A stretch of DNA of 64,000 nt. Origin: Rhodopseudomonas palustris (GTDB lineage Bacteria; Pseudomonadota; Alphaproteobacteria; Rhizobiales; Xanthobacteraceae). Shown here piece by piece: positions 9,170 to 17,049 of this stretch (position 1 is its first letter; each line of letters opens with the position of its first letter). The DNA is taken from NCBI RefSeq assembly GCF_013415845.1, contig NZ_CP058907.1, positions 3,844,001 through 3,908,000 of the forward strand, read 5' to 3'. The translations under genes were made by a program, and so were the position numbers. The notes beneath the pieces were generated by a model that was given only the letters and a program-made list of their open reading frames with translations, had not been told where the DNA came from and did not search any database.

Positions 9170-10177
9170 CTAGGGCGTTGTGCCCTTCACCACCTCTTCC
9201 CAGCGTGAGATCTCCTCCTGGACGAGCTGCGCCAGCACCACCGGAGCGCGCTGTTCCGGCCGCGGCACCAGGGCGCCGAGGTCAGTCAGCCGGGTCCGGA
9301 CATCTGACTGATCGAGGGCGCGGGAGACGGCGGCATTGAGCTTGGCCACGATCGGTTCCGGAGTGCCGCGCGGTGCGAACAGCCCGGTCCAGGCGCCGAC
9401 CTGGAACCCCGGCAGGCCGGCTTCGCGCGCGGTGGGCACGTCAGGAACGACGGGATCGCGCTCGGACGCGGCAATCACATAGGCTTTGACTTTGCCCTCG
9501 CGCAGCGCCGGCACCGCGTTGACGATCTGGTCGCACATGTAGTCGACCTGCCCCTCGACCAGCGCCTGCAGCGCCGGGCCGGTGCCACTGAAAGGCACTC
9601 CGGTCGGATCGATTTTGAGCAGACGGTTGAGCAGCAGGCACGACGCATACGAAACCGAGCCGAAACCGGCATGCGCGACGTTGAGGTTGTCGGTGTGCGA
9701 TTTCACATAGGACGCGAATTCGCTCAGGTCCTTTGGTGGGAACTGCTTGCGGGCGAGCAGCAGTACCGGCATCTCGGTGAGCAGAGCGACCGGCGTGAAG
9801 TCCTTGTCGGGCCGATAGGCGAGCTTGGGGAACAGCGCGACCGCGGCGCCGTGCGTTCCGAGGTGTCCGACGATCAGGGTGTGGCCGTCCGGGGCCGCAT
9901 GCGCCACCCGGGTCGCCGCCAGTGTACCTCCGGCGCCGAGCATGTTCTCGATTTCGATCGGCTGGCCGAGCGTCTTGGCCATCTCGGCGGTAATCAGGCG
10001 GGCGACGGTATCGGTTGGTCCGCCCTTGGCGAACGGAACGACAACAGTGACGGTACGAACGGGAAAATCGATCTGATCCAACCGGTCCGGCTCGGCAGCC
10101 GAGGCAGGCAACAACCATAGTGCCATCAGGGCGATCGCAGCGCGCCCCGCTGCGCTCACGCCGTCAAACAAATTCAT
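9170..10177 (-). CDS. Tripartite tricarboxylate transporter substrate-binding protein (TctC/Bug family)
   Basis: 335-residue periplasmic binding protein of the Bug/TctC family. A signal peptide (AAIALMALWLLPASAAE) is followed by the family pattern: VTVVVPFAKGGPTDTVARLI near residue 45, then a GAGGTLAATRVA loop and DGHTLIVGH. It follows tctA by 101 bp on the same strand. With TctA and TctB it would form a secondary, cation-driven uptake system for a carboxylate; the ligand cannot be read from the sequence. The B-A-C order differs from the common C-B-A order, and the gap suggests that tctC may have its own expression signals. Confidence 0.92.
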   Translation of the reverse strand: MNLFDGVSAAGRAAIALMALWLLPASAAEPDRLDQIDFPVRTVTVVVPFAKGGPTDTVARLITAEMAKTLGQPIEIENMLGAGGTLAATRVAHAAPDGHTLIVGHLGTHGAAVALFPKLAYRPDKDFTPVALLTEMPVLLLARKQFPPKDLSEFASYVKSHTDNLNVAHAGFGSVSYASCLLLNRLLKIDPTGVPFSGTGPALQALVEGQVDYMCDQIVNAVPALREGKVKAYVIAASERDPVVPDVPTAREAGLPGFQVGAWTGLFAPRGTPEPIVAKLNAAVSRALDQSDVRTRLTDLGALVPRPEQRAPVVLAQLVQEEISRWEEVVKGTTP

Positions 10178-10278
10178 TGTCCGTCTCCGCCGGAAAGACG
10201 TGGTGATAGCGAATTACTCGCTACCAGATCAACCGGCGAAAACGACGTTCCGGCGATGCGGGATTGTCGGCGCTGGAA

Positions 10279-11793
10279 TTACCCCTCGGACTCGACGAAC
10301 ACTTCGTCACGCTTGCGCCGCAGCATCGGTAATACCGACAGGATCAGCAGGCCCGCAGCGACAACCAGCAGCGAGGCCGACAGCGGCCGGGTGATGAATA
10401 CCGAGGCATCACCACGCGAAATCAGCAGTGCGCGCCGCAGATTGTCCTCCATCAGCGGCCCCAGCACCATGCCTAGCAATAGCGGCGCGGGCTCGAAATC
10501 GTGCTTCACCAGCCAGTAACCGATCAGCCCGAACGCGCCGGCCAGGACCACGTCCACCGGCGCGTTGTTCACCGAGTAGATCCCGATACAGCAGAACACC
10601 ACGATCGACGGAAACATCAGACGGTACGGAACACGCAATAATCGTACCCAAATACCCACAAGCGGCAAATTGATCACCAGCAGCATCAGGTTGCCGATCC
10701 ACATCGAGGCGATCATGCCCCAGACCAGTTCGGGCTGGTTCTTCATCACCTGCGGCCCCGGTACGATGTTGTGAATGGTCATCGCGCCGACCATCAGGGC
10801 CATCACGGCGTTCGGCGGGATCCCAAGCGTCAGCAGCGGGATGAACGAGGTCTGGGCGGCGGCGTTATTGGCGCTTTCCGGCGCCGCGACGCCTTCGATC
10901 GCGCCGCGGCCGAACCGTTTCGGGTCGCGCGCGATCTTCTTCTCCAGCGTGTAGGCCGCGAACGAGGCGATCACCGCCCCGCCGCCGGGCAGGATGCCGA
11001 GGAGGGAGCCGAGGATGGTGCCGCGGCCGATCGCCGGCGCCGCGTCGCGCAGATCCTTCCGGGTCGGCATCAAACCGGTGATCTTCTGCTGCACCAGCTC
11101 GCGGTCGGTCGCGGCGCCGAAGTCGAGGTTGCGGATGATCTCGGCGAAGCCGAACACGCCCATCGCCACCGTGGCGAAGCCGAGCCCGTCCGCCAGTTCC
11201 GGGACGTCGAAGGTCATGCGCGACACGCCGGTTTCGATGTCGGAGCCGACGGTCGACAGCAGCAGCCCGAGCACGATCATCGCCACCGCCTTCAGCACCG
11301 ACCCGCGCGCCAGCACCACGGCGAACACCAGACCCAGCACCATCAGCGAGAAGTACTCGGCCGGACCGAACTCCAGCGCCAGCCGGGTCAAGGGCTCGCC
11401 GACCAGCGCGATCAGCACGGTGGCGAAGCAGCCGGCGGCGAACGAGCCGATCGCGGCGATCGCCAGCGCCGGGCCGGCGCGGCCCTGCTTGGCCATCTGA
11501 AAGCCGTCGAGCGTAGTCACCACCGAGGTCGCCTCGCCCGGAATGTTGACCAGGATCGAGGTGGTCGAACCGCCGTATTGGGCGCCGTAATAGATGCCGG
11601 CAAGCATAATCAGCGCGCCGACCGGCGGCAGGCCAAAGGTGATCGGCAGCAGCATCGCGACCGTAGCGATGGTACCGATCCCCGGCAGCACGCCGATCAG
11701 GGTGCCGACCAGCGCGCCGGTGAGGCACAGCAGCAGATTTGTCGGCGAAGCGGCGACCTGGAAGCCGAGCGCGAGATTGGAGAACAGATCCAT
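10279..11793 (-). CDS. tctA: Tripartite tricarboxylate transporter, large membrane subunit TctA
   Basis: 504 residues, the usual TctA length, with about ten to twelve membrane segments. Family-conserved stretches are present: GTLIGVLPGIGTIATVAMLL (about 30-49), YYGAQYGGSTTSILVNIPGE (about 68-87), and in the second half GILPGGGAVIASFAAYTLEK with PESANNAAAQTSFIPLLTLG. These inverted-topology repeats form the substrate path. The ATG at 11793 is 10 nt after the tctB stop, so the two are co-transcribed. Confidence 0.95.
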   Translation of the reverse strand: MDLFSNLALGFQVAASPTNLLLCLTGALVGTLIGVLPGIGTIATVAMLLPITFGLPPVGALIMLAGIYYGAQYGGSTTSILVNIPGEATSVVTTLDGFQMAKQGRAGPALAIAAIGSFAAGCFATVLIALVGEPLTRLALEFGPAEYFSLMVLGLVFAVVLARGSVLKAVAMIVLGLLLSTVGSDIETGVSRMTFDVPELADGLGFATVAMGVFGFAEIIRNLDFGAATDRELVQQKITGLMPTRKDLRDAAPAIGRGTILGSLLGILPGGGAVIASFAAYTLEKKIARDPKRFGRGAIEGVAAPESANNAAAQTSFIPLLTLGIPPNAVMALMVGAMTIHNIVPGPQVMKNQPELVWGMIASMWIGNLMLLVINLPLVGIWVRLLRVPYRLMFPSIVVFCCIGIYSVNNAPVDVVLAGAFGLIGYWLVKHDFEPAPLLLGMVLGPLMEDNLRRALLISRGDASVFITRPLSASLLVVAAGLLILSVLPMLRRKRDEVFVESEG

Positions 11794-11803
11794 CGCCGCG
11801 GCC

Positions 11804-12304
11804 TCACTGGGTCAGGAAGGCGGGCCACAGCGCGAACGGCAGCGCCAGCCCGTACACGAACAGCCCGCAGCAGGCCGCGGTGAGCACAAGGCCGACCACG
11901 AAGGTCTCGCCCCAGCGCGTCTCCGGCGTCCCGAGCGCCGAGATCAGGAAACTCGAAAACGTCGCGATGACGAGGCCGAGCGGCCGAATCGTCACCGCGA
12001 ACGACAGGATCGCGAGGCCGACGAACAGCGGCCCGCGCCAATGGAATTTTGCCAGCCGCTCGCCGGAGGCGAAGATCCCGGTTGCGGCGATCACCGCGCC
12101 GAGCCCGAGCAATAGCAGCGCCAGCAGCCGCGGCACCGTGCCGGCGCCGAAGCGAAAGCCCTGCATGCCGCCGAGATCCCTGGCCGCCCACAATGCGAAG
12201 GCCGCGACCGCCATCAGCGCCAGCCCACCGACGAAATCCTGCGGTCCGCGGATCCAGCTCGGAAACACGGATCGCTCCCGCAGCCCGCTCGGCGCCTCGT
12301 CCAT
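11804..12304 (-). CDS. tctB: Tripartite tricarboxylate transporter, small membrane subunit TctB
   Basis: 166-residue membrane protein with four predicted hydrophobic segments (FVGGLALMAVAAFALWAARD; LLALLLLGLGAVIAATGIF; LFVGLAILSFAVTIRPLGLV; TFVVGLVLTAACCGLFVYGL), matching the TctB family. The ATG at 12304 is chosen because GGAGGG lies 5 nt upstream; an in-frame ATG at 12349 has no ribosome-binding site. It starts 72 nt after the CHR gene upstream, so it may share that transcript. Confidence 0.88.
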   Translation of the reverse strand: MDEAPSGLRERSVFPSWIRGPQDFVGGLALMAVAAFALWAARDLGGMQGFRFGAGTVPRLLALLLLGLGAVIAATGIFASGERLAKFHWRGPLFVGLAILSFAVTIRPLGLVIATFSSFLISALGTPETRWGETFVVGLVLTAACCGLFVYGLALPFALWPAFLTQ

Positions 12305-12376
12305 CGGTCCCTCCCCCGCTCGCTTTCCGCCCGCGTCGCGAACGTGCATTTGCTGTCTTTGGCCTATCGGCCTGGA

Positions 12377-12907
12377 TCAGACAACGCCGGCAAAGCCCAG
12401 CACACCACCGGCAAGCAACAGCCACAGCGGATTGACCCGGGTCACCGCTGCCAGCACCGCGACCGTGGCGGTCAGCACCATCGCCGCGACGGACCGGTCT
12501 GAGCCCAGCGCCAAAATCAGGCCACTCGCCGCCATCAGCCCGATCGACAGCGGCACCAGGGCCGCCTGAATGATCGCCGGCCAAGGCGATTGGCCGGCGC
12601 GGCCCAGCAGCCGGCTCACCACATAGGCCAGCGTCGCGCTCGGCCCACACATGCCGACGGTCGCGACCAGTGCGCCGGCGAGTCCGGCGGCCTGATAGCC
12701 GATCAGCGTGACGATCAGCACGTTGGGCCCGGGCGAGAGCTGGGCGATCGCGAAGGCGTCGGCGAATTGCTGCTCGGTCAGCCAGTGATTGAGAGTGACG
12801 GCGACGCGGTGGATCTCCGGCAGCGCCGCGTTCGCCCCGCCGATCGCGAACAGCGACATCGTGCTGAAGGTCGCGGCGAGCCCGCCGAGCGAAGGCGCCC
12901 CGGTCAT
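12377..12907 (-). CDS. Short-chain chromate transporter (CHR domain), second of a pair
   Basis: 176-residue single-CHR-domain membrane protein. It opens with LGGLAATFSTMSLFAIGGANAA, and its mid-section carries the family signature LSPGPNVLIVTLIGYQAAGL. Long ChrA proteins contain two such domains fused; here they are separate genes in tandem, the arrangement called short-chain CHR, in which the two proteins work together. The ATG at 12907 overlaps the stop of the first CHR gene by 4 nt. CHR proteins export chromate in some bacteria, but many family members have unknown substrates. Confidence 0.9.
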   Translation of the reverse strand: MTGAPSLGGLAATFSTMSLFAIGGANAALPEIHRVAVTLNHWLTEQQFADAFAIAQLSPGPNVLIVTLIGYQAAGLAGALVATVGMCGPSATLAYVVSRLLGRAGQSPWPAIIQAALVPLSIGLMAASGLILALGSDRSVAAMVLTATVAVLAAVTRVNPLWLLLAGGVLGFAGVV

Positions 12908-13500
12908 GCGGTGCGCCTCCGCAGCAGGTAGGTGGCGCCAATGCTGAGCGGCACCGCGACCGCCAGCACATACGGCATCGGCAGCCGCAGCACGCCGACC
13001 GCGACGAACACCGCCGCCAGCAGTCCGATCGCGACCGGATCACGCTTGCGCAGCAGCGGCATCAGCATCTTGAACACGACCGCGAACAGCAGCCCGATCG
13101 CCGCGTAGGATACCCCGGCGAGGATCCGTCGCAGCGTGTCGAGCTCGCCGTAATGGGCATAGAGCACCGCCAGCGTCGTCACGATCACCACCGGCGGACC
13201 GAGCAGCCCGGCAAACGCGGCAATCGCCCCGGGGATGCCGCGGAACCGCGATCCGAACACCACCGACAGGTTGACGATGTTCGGCCCCGGCAGGAAATGG
13301 CACAGCGCGAAGGTCTCGTTGAACTCCTCCGCCGTCATCCAGCGATGCTGCTCGACGATCGCCCGCCGCGCCCACACCAGCACGCCGCCGAATCCGGCCA
13401 GCGACATCTTGGCGAAGGCGACGAACAGCTCGCCGAGGCCGGGCGCTGCCGGCGCCGCAGCGCCTCCTGCCTCGCGATCGGGTGCGTCGATAAGAGCCAT
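12904..13500 (-). CDS. Short-chain chromate transporter (CHR domain), first of a pair
   Basis: 198-residue CHR-domain membrane protein: GLGELFVAFAKMSLAGFGGV, then FALCHFLPGPNIVNLSVVFG, then GLLGPPVVIVTTLAVLY. The LPGPN motif matches the partner's LSPGPN. The ATG at 13500 (MALIDAP) is preferred over a TTG two codons upstream; neither has an obvious ribosome-binding site. It is the first gene of a chr-chr-tctB-tctA run on the minus strand. Confidence 0.9.
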   Translation of the reverse strand: MALIDAPDREAGGAAAPAAPGLGELFVAFAKMSLAGFGGVLVWARRAIVEQHRWMTAEEFNETFALCHFLPGPNIVNLSVVFGSRFRGIPGAIAAFAGLLGPPVVIVTTLAVLYAHYGELDTLRRILAGVSYAAIGLLFAVVFKMLMPLLRKRDPVAIGLLAAVFVAVGVLRLPMPYVLAVAVPLSIGATYLLRRRTA

Positions 13501-13674
13501 TTGCAAGCTTTAGACTGCCGCGCGGAGCGCAACCACCGGCTTTTCCGCCGTCCCCCTGTTCGCGCACCGCCAAGCTGCCCGGATGCTGGACCTCGCCTTG
13601 CGAAGATCCCGGCCACGCCCACAAGTGCTTGGACGGGAGGCCCTTTCGCCGGCGGACATTGCCCCCTATATTGG

Positions 13675-14008
13675 GGGCGTCGGGGCAACCCGACTATGGA
13701 AATAAATGGCCGCCGCAATAAACCATTCGGACCCGGGGGCGGTACCCGGCGCCTCCACCCAAGCCCGTTCTTCTCGTTTCGAAAAGGCGGGTTTCGGCGG
13801 GGGCGAAATAGGATCGACGAGGGCGTAAAGGGCTCGCTTTTTCCCGGTATTGTTCCGCCGTTATCGGGCTACTGCAATAGTTGCCAACGACAACTATGCT
13901 CCGGTTGCTCAGGCTGCGTAACGCAGTTTGAAAGACCACTTTAAAGCCCTAACGGGTTAAGCTCCGTTAGGCGGGGTTCGGAGGCACCTGGCAACAGAAG
14001 CCTCCACT
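13675..14008 (+). ncRNA. ssrA: Two-piece (circularly permuted) transfer-messenger RNA
   Basis: The permuted alphaproteobacterial layout is visible. Upstream is the acceptor piece, ending in a T-arm (CCGGG-GGCGGTA-CCCGG, 13733-13749) and CGCCTCC-ACC (13750-13759). A hairpin-forming intervening segment follows (AAGCCCG ... CGGGTTT, about 13761-13793). The coding piece then starts with GGGGGCG at 13799, which pairs with CGCCTCC to form the acceptor stem. The tag reading frame at 13883-13921 encodes ANDNYAPVAQAA followed by TAA; the resume codon is GCC. A GGAGGC/GCCTCC stem (13980-14005) closes the coding piece. After discriminator A the genome reads CCCA rather than CCA, so CCA may be added enzymatically. 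Outer ends are approximate. Confidence 0.95.
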
Positions 14009-14226
14009 CATTCTAATCATGCCTTGCTGGTTCGGGATTTTTGCAGGCTGGAGGGTGGCTTACTGCCCGTTTCTCCGGCGCGGCGCCGCACAATTCAGCC
14101 GCGATAGATGCTGACCATGGGCAGCGGCCGGGGTAGCATGATGTTCGGCGCGAGTCGGGCCCCACCCCTAGTGCCGCGACCAGCCTTCAGGCTTCCGAGC
14201 GACGGGACGACAGACGGGACGACGAC

Positions 14227-14763
14227 ATGGCCACCGACCACATCCGATACGACGTGCTCGCGCGCGATGCCTTGCGCGGCGTTCTGCGCCACGTCCTCAC
14301 CGACGTCGCTCAACACGGCCTGCCCGGAGAGCATCATTTCTTCATCACCTTCCAGTCGAAGGGCGATGGCGTGAAGCTGTCGCCGCGGCTGCTGGCGCAG
14401 TACCCGGAAGAAATGACCGTGGTGCTGCAACATCAGTTCTGGGACCTCGTGGTCACCGAAGACCGTTTCGAAGTCGGGCTGTCGTTCGGCGGCATCCCCG
14501 AGCGGCTGGTAGTGCCGTTCGCCTCGATCAAGAGCTTCTTCGATCCCTCGGTGAAGTTCGGGCTACAATTCGAAGCCGCCGATGAGGTCGACGAGACCGG
14601 CGAGTCCGACGACGGCACCGAACTGGTGACCGCGGCCCCGGCGCCTGTGGCGCTGCCGACCTCCTCCGCGACCACCGACAGCAGCGCGCCGTCCGACGAC
14701 GAGCCGCCGCGCTCCGGCGAAGGCGCCGAAGTGGTGCGGCTCGACCGCTTCCGCAAGAAGTAA
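14227..14763 (+). CDS. sspB: SspB family ClpXP adaptor (SspB-alpha)
   Basis: 178 residues. The folded SspB domain covers about residues 1-125: HHFFITFQSKGDGVKLSPRL, then YPEEMTVVLQHQFWDL, then GLSFGGIPERLVVPFASIKS. An acidic, Ala/Pro/Ser-rich linker (about 126-163) leads to a basic end, EVVRLDRFRKK. In known SspB proteins the globular domain binds ssrA-tagged substrates and the C-terminal tail docks on ClpX. The tmRNA gene lies ~220 bp upstream on the same strand, so the tag and its adaptor are neighbours. The ATG at 14227 follows directly on a purine-rich tract. Confidence 0.92.
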   Translation: MATDHIRYDVLARDALRGVLRHVLTDVAQHGLPGEHHFFITFQSKGDGVKLSPRLLAQYPEEMTVVLQHQFWDLVVTEDRFEVGLSFGGIPERLVVPFASIKSFFDPSVKFGLQFEAADEVDETGESDDGTELVTAAPAPVALPTSSATTDSSAPSDDEPPRSGEGAEVVRLDRFRKK

Positions 14764-14873
14764 GAACCTGCTGATTATCAGGTCTTCCGCGCGCTGGATC
14801 ATTCCGGCGCGCGCGGCGTTGGCCGTCGACGCCGTCCCGCCCACCTTCGACACTCAGCCTCAGGAAGATGATC

Positions 14874-16301
14874 ATGGCCCGCACGCCCCGCTCTCCCCGC
14901 CCCGCGCGTTCTGCCGCCACGCGAAGCGAGACCGATAGTTTCGGTCCGATCGATGTCGCCGCCGACCGTTACTGGGGCGCGCAGACCGAGCGTTCGCGGC
15001 AGAACTTCCGCATCGGCACCGAGCGGATGCCGATCGGCATCATCCGGGCGCTGGCAATCGTGAAGCTGGCCGCGGCCGAGACCAACAAGGAGCTCGGCCT
15101 GCTCGACAACCGCCGCGCCGGCGCCATCGTCCGCGCCGCCCGCGAAGTGATCGACGGTACCCATGACGATCACTTCCCGCTGGTCGTGTGGCAGACCGGC
15201 TCCGGTACCCAGACCAACATGAACCTCAACGAGGTAATTGCTAATCGCGCCAACGAACTGCTCGGCGGCGAGCGCGGATCGAAGAAGCCGGTACATCCCA
15301 ACGATCACGTCAACATGAGCCAGTCGTCGAACGACTCGTTCCCGACCGCGATGCATATCGCCGCCGCGCAGGCGATTACGGCCGACCTGATCCCGGCGCT
15401 GACGCTGCTGCACGATGCGCTACGCAAGAAGGAAAAGGCGTTCGCCAAGATCGTCAAGATCGGCCGGACTCACACCCAGGACGCCACCCCGCTGACGCTC
15501 GGCCAGGAATTCTCCGGCTACGCGGCGCAGCTCGCCAGCGGCATCGCGCGGATCAAATCGGCCCTGAAGGAGCTGTATCCGCTGGCGCAGGGCGGCACCG
15601 CGGTCGGCACCGGACTGAACACGCATCCGAAATTCGCCAAGGCGTTCGCCAAGCGCGCCGCGGCGATTACCAAGCTGCCGTTCGTCACCGCGCCGAACAA
15701 ATTCGAAGCGCTCGCCGCCAACGACGCCTACGTGTTCGTGCACGGCGCACTGAACGCCGCCGCCACCGCGCTGTTCAAGATCGCCAACGACATCCGCCTG
15801 CTCGGCTCCGGCCCGCGCTCCGGACTTGGCGAACTGATCCTGCCCGAGAACGAGCCCGGCTCGTCGATCATGCCCGGCAAGGTCAACCCGACCCAGTGCG
15901 AGGCGATGACCATGGTGTGCTGCCAGGTGTTCGGCAATCAGACCACCCTCACCGTCGCCGGCAGCCAGGGTCACTTCGAACTCAACGTCTACAAACCGGT
16001 GATGGCGCAGGCGATGCTGCAGTCGATCGGGCTGCTGGCGGATGCGGCACGTTCGTTCACGACCAACTGCGTCGATGGCATCCGCGCCGACGAGCAGCGG
16101 ATCGGCGAACTGATGCAGCGCTCGCTGATGCTGGTGACCGCGTTGGCGCCGAGCATCGGCTACGACAACGCCGCCAAGATCGCCAAGGCGGCGCATCAGC
16201 GTGGTACGACCTTGAAGGAGGAAGCGGTGCGCTCGGAACTGATCAGCGCCGCCGAATTCGACCGGCTGGTGCGGCCGGACAAAATGACGCATCCGGGCTG
16301 A
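14874..16301 (+). CDS. fumC: Fumarate hydratase, class II (FumC)
   Basis: 475 residues, about the normal class II fumarase length; it interconverts fumarate and L-malate in the TCA cycle. The superfamily signature [16 protein letters not shown] is intact. Other markers are [20 protein letters not shown], the [20 protein letters not shown] active-site segment, and [20 protein letters not shown] with the catalytic His. A basic N-terminal extension of ~20 residues ([15 protein letters not shown]) precedes the fold. The ATG at 14874 has AGGA 8 nt upstream and is preferred to the ATG at 14868. Confidence 0.97.
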   Translation: MARTPRSPRPARSAATRSETDSFGPIDVAADRYWGAQTERSRQNFRIGTERMPIGIIRALAIVKLAAAETNKELGLLDNRRAGAIVRAAREVIDGTHDDHFPLVVWQTGSGTQTNMNLNEVIANRANELLGGERGSKKPVHPNDHVNMSQSSNDSFPTAMHIAAAQAITADLIPALTLLHDALRKKEKAFAKIVKIGRTHTQDATPLTLGQEFSGYAAQLASGIARIKSALKELYPLAQGGTAVGTGLNTHPKFAKAFAKRAAAITKLPFVTAPNKFEALAANDAYVFVHGALNAAATALFKIANDIRLLGSGPRSGLGELILPENEPGSSIMPGKVNPTQCEAMTMVCCQVFGNQTTLTVAGSQGHFELNVYKPVMAQAMLQSIGLLADAARSFTTNCVDGIRADEQRIGELMQRSLMLVTALAPSIGYDNAAKIAKAAHQRGTTLKEEAVRSELISAAEFDRLVRPDKMTHPG

Positions 16302-16565
16302 CCTCGCGCGGCGCCCCCGGCGTCGTAAAAATGCCCTTTCGGAAATTGATGTAAATCATATCCCTTGCGCGCCCAGATTGGTCAACTTGCACTTGCGGCG
16401 TTGTGGTCCGACCGCCTTATTCGATTTACGGAATAAGTGTCGAACCGCATCAAGCAACGATATGGTTTTGTTCTTGATGGTGATCGAGCCTCTAATGGCT
16501 TCGTGCATTCGTGCCCGCCTGGCAGGCGACGCCCGTTGCCGATTTAATCGATGATGGGTGACGGT

Positions 16566-16754
16566 ATGGCCGACGTGGTCAATTTGAAACGCTTCAAGAA
16601 GCGAGCCGAGCGGGAAGCAGCCGCGAAACTCGCAGATGCCAATCGCGCACGATTTGGCAGGACCAAATCGCAGCGAGGGCTCGACCAACATCATGTCAGC
16701 CGCGCCAATCAACTGCTCGATCAACACATAATCGGTGGCGAGGACGCGTCATGA
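16566..16754 (+). CDS. DUF4169 small basic protein
   Basis: 62-residue protein, strongly basic and predicted helical. ADVVNLKRFKKRAEREAAA at the N-terminus and NRARFGRTKSQR in the middle are the DUF4169 pattern. Function unknown. The ATG at 16566 begins the conserved segment; the ATG at 16551 is possible. It is coupled to the next gene by a 4-nt overlap (ATGA). The VVNLKRFKK opening resembles the VVRLDRFRKK tail of SspB encoded 1.8 kb upstream. Confidence 0.75.
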   Translation: MADVVNLKRFKKRAEREAAAKLADANRARFGRTKSQRGLDQHHVSRANQLLDQHIIGGEDAS

Positions 16755-17029
16755 AATCGCCGGTGGTGAAACGGTCGATCGTGGTCGCGGGCCACAAGAC
16801 CAGTGTCAGCCTGGAAGAAGCGTTCTGGAACGGCATGAAGGAAATCTCCAGCGTGCGGGACATGACTTTGTCCGAGCTCGTCGGAGAGATCGACAGCAAT
16901 CGTCAGCAGGGCAACCTGTCTTCGGCGATCCGGCTGTTCGTGCTCGACTACTTCCGCAGCCGCGCCTTGCAGGCGCAGCAGCAGGCAGTGGCTGATACAA
17001 AGACCGAAAGCTCGCTGACGGCGCACTGA
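16751..17029 (+). CDS. Ribbon-helix-helix domain protein (RHH_4 type)
   Basis: 92 residues. A short beta strand (KRSIVVAGHKTSVSLEEAFW, residues 7-26) is followed by two helices (MTLSELVGEIDSN and NLSSAIRLFVLDYFRSRA), the ribbon-helix-helix arrangement of PF13467. Such proteins bind DNA as dimers through the strand. Its overlap with the DUF4169 gene resembles a small antitoxin-type or regulatory operon, but the partner is not a known toxin family. The Gln/Ala-rich tail has no recognisable motif. Confidence 0.8.
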   Translation: MKSPVVKRSIVVAGHKTSVSLEEAFWNGMKEISSVRDMTLSELVGEIDSNRQQGNLSSAIRLFVLDYFRSRALQAQQQAVADTKTESSLTAH

Positions 17030-17049
17030 TCGTTCGATCGGTGCGCTGA

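Noticed and set aside
12377..13500. The two CHR genes as one chrA broken by a frameshift
   Set aside because: Each half has its own complete domain and the second has its own ATG in an ATGA overlap; this is the known paired short-CHR layout.
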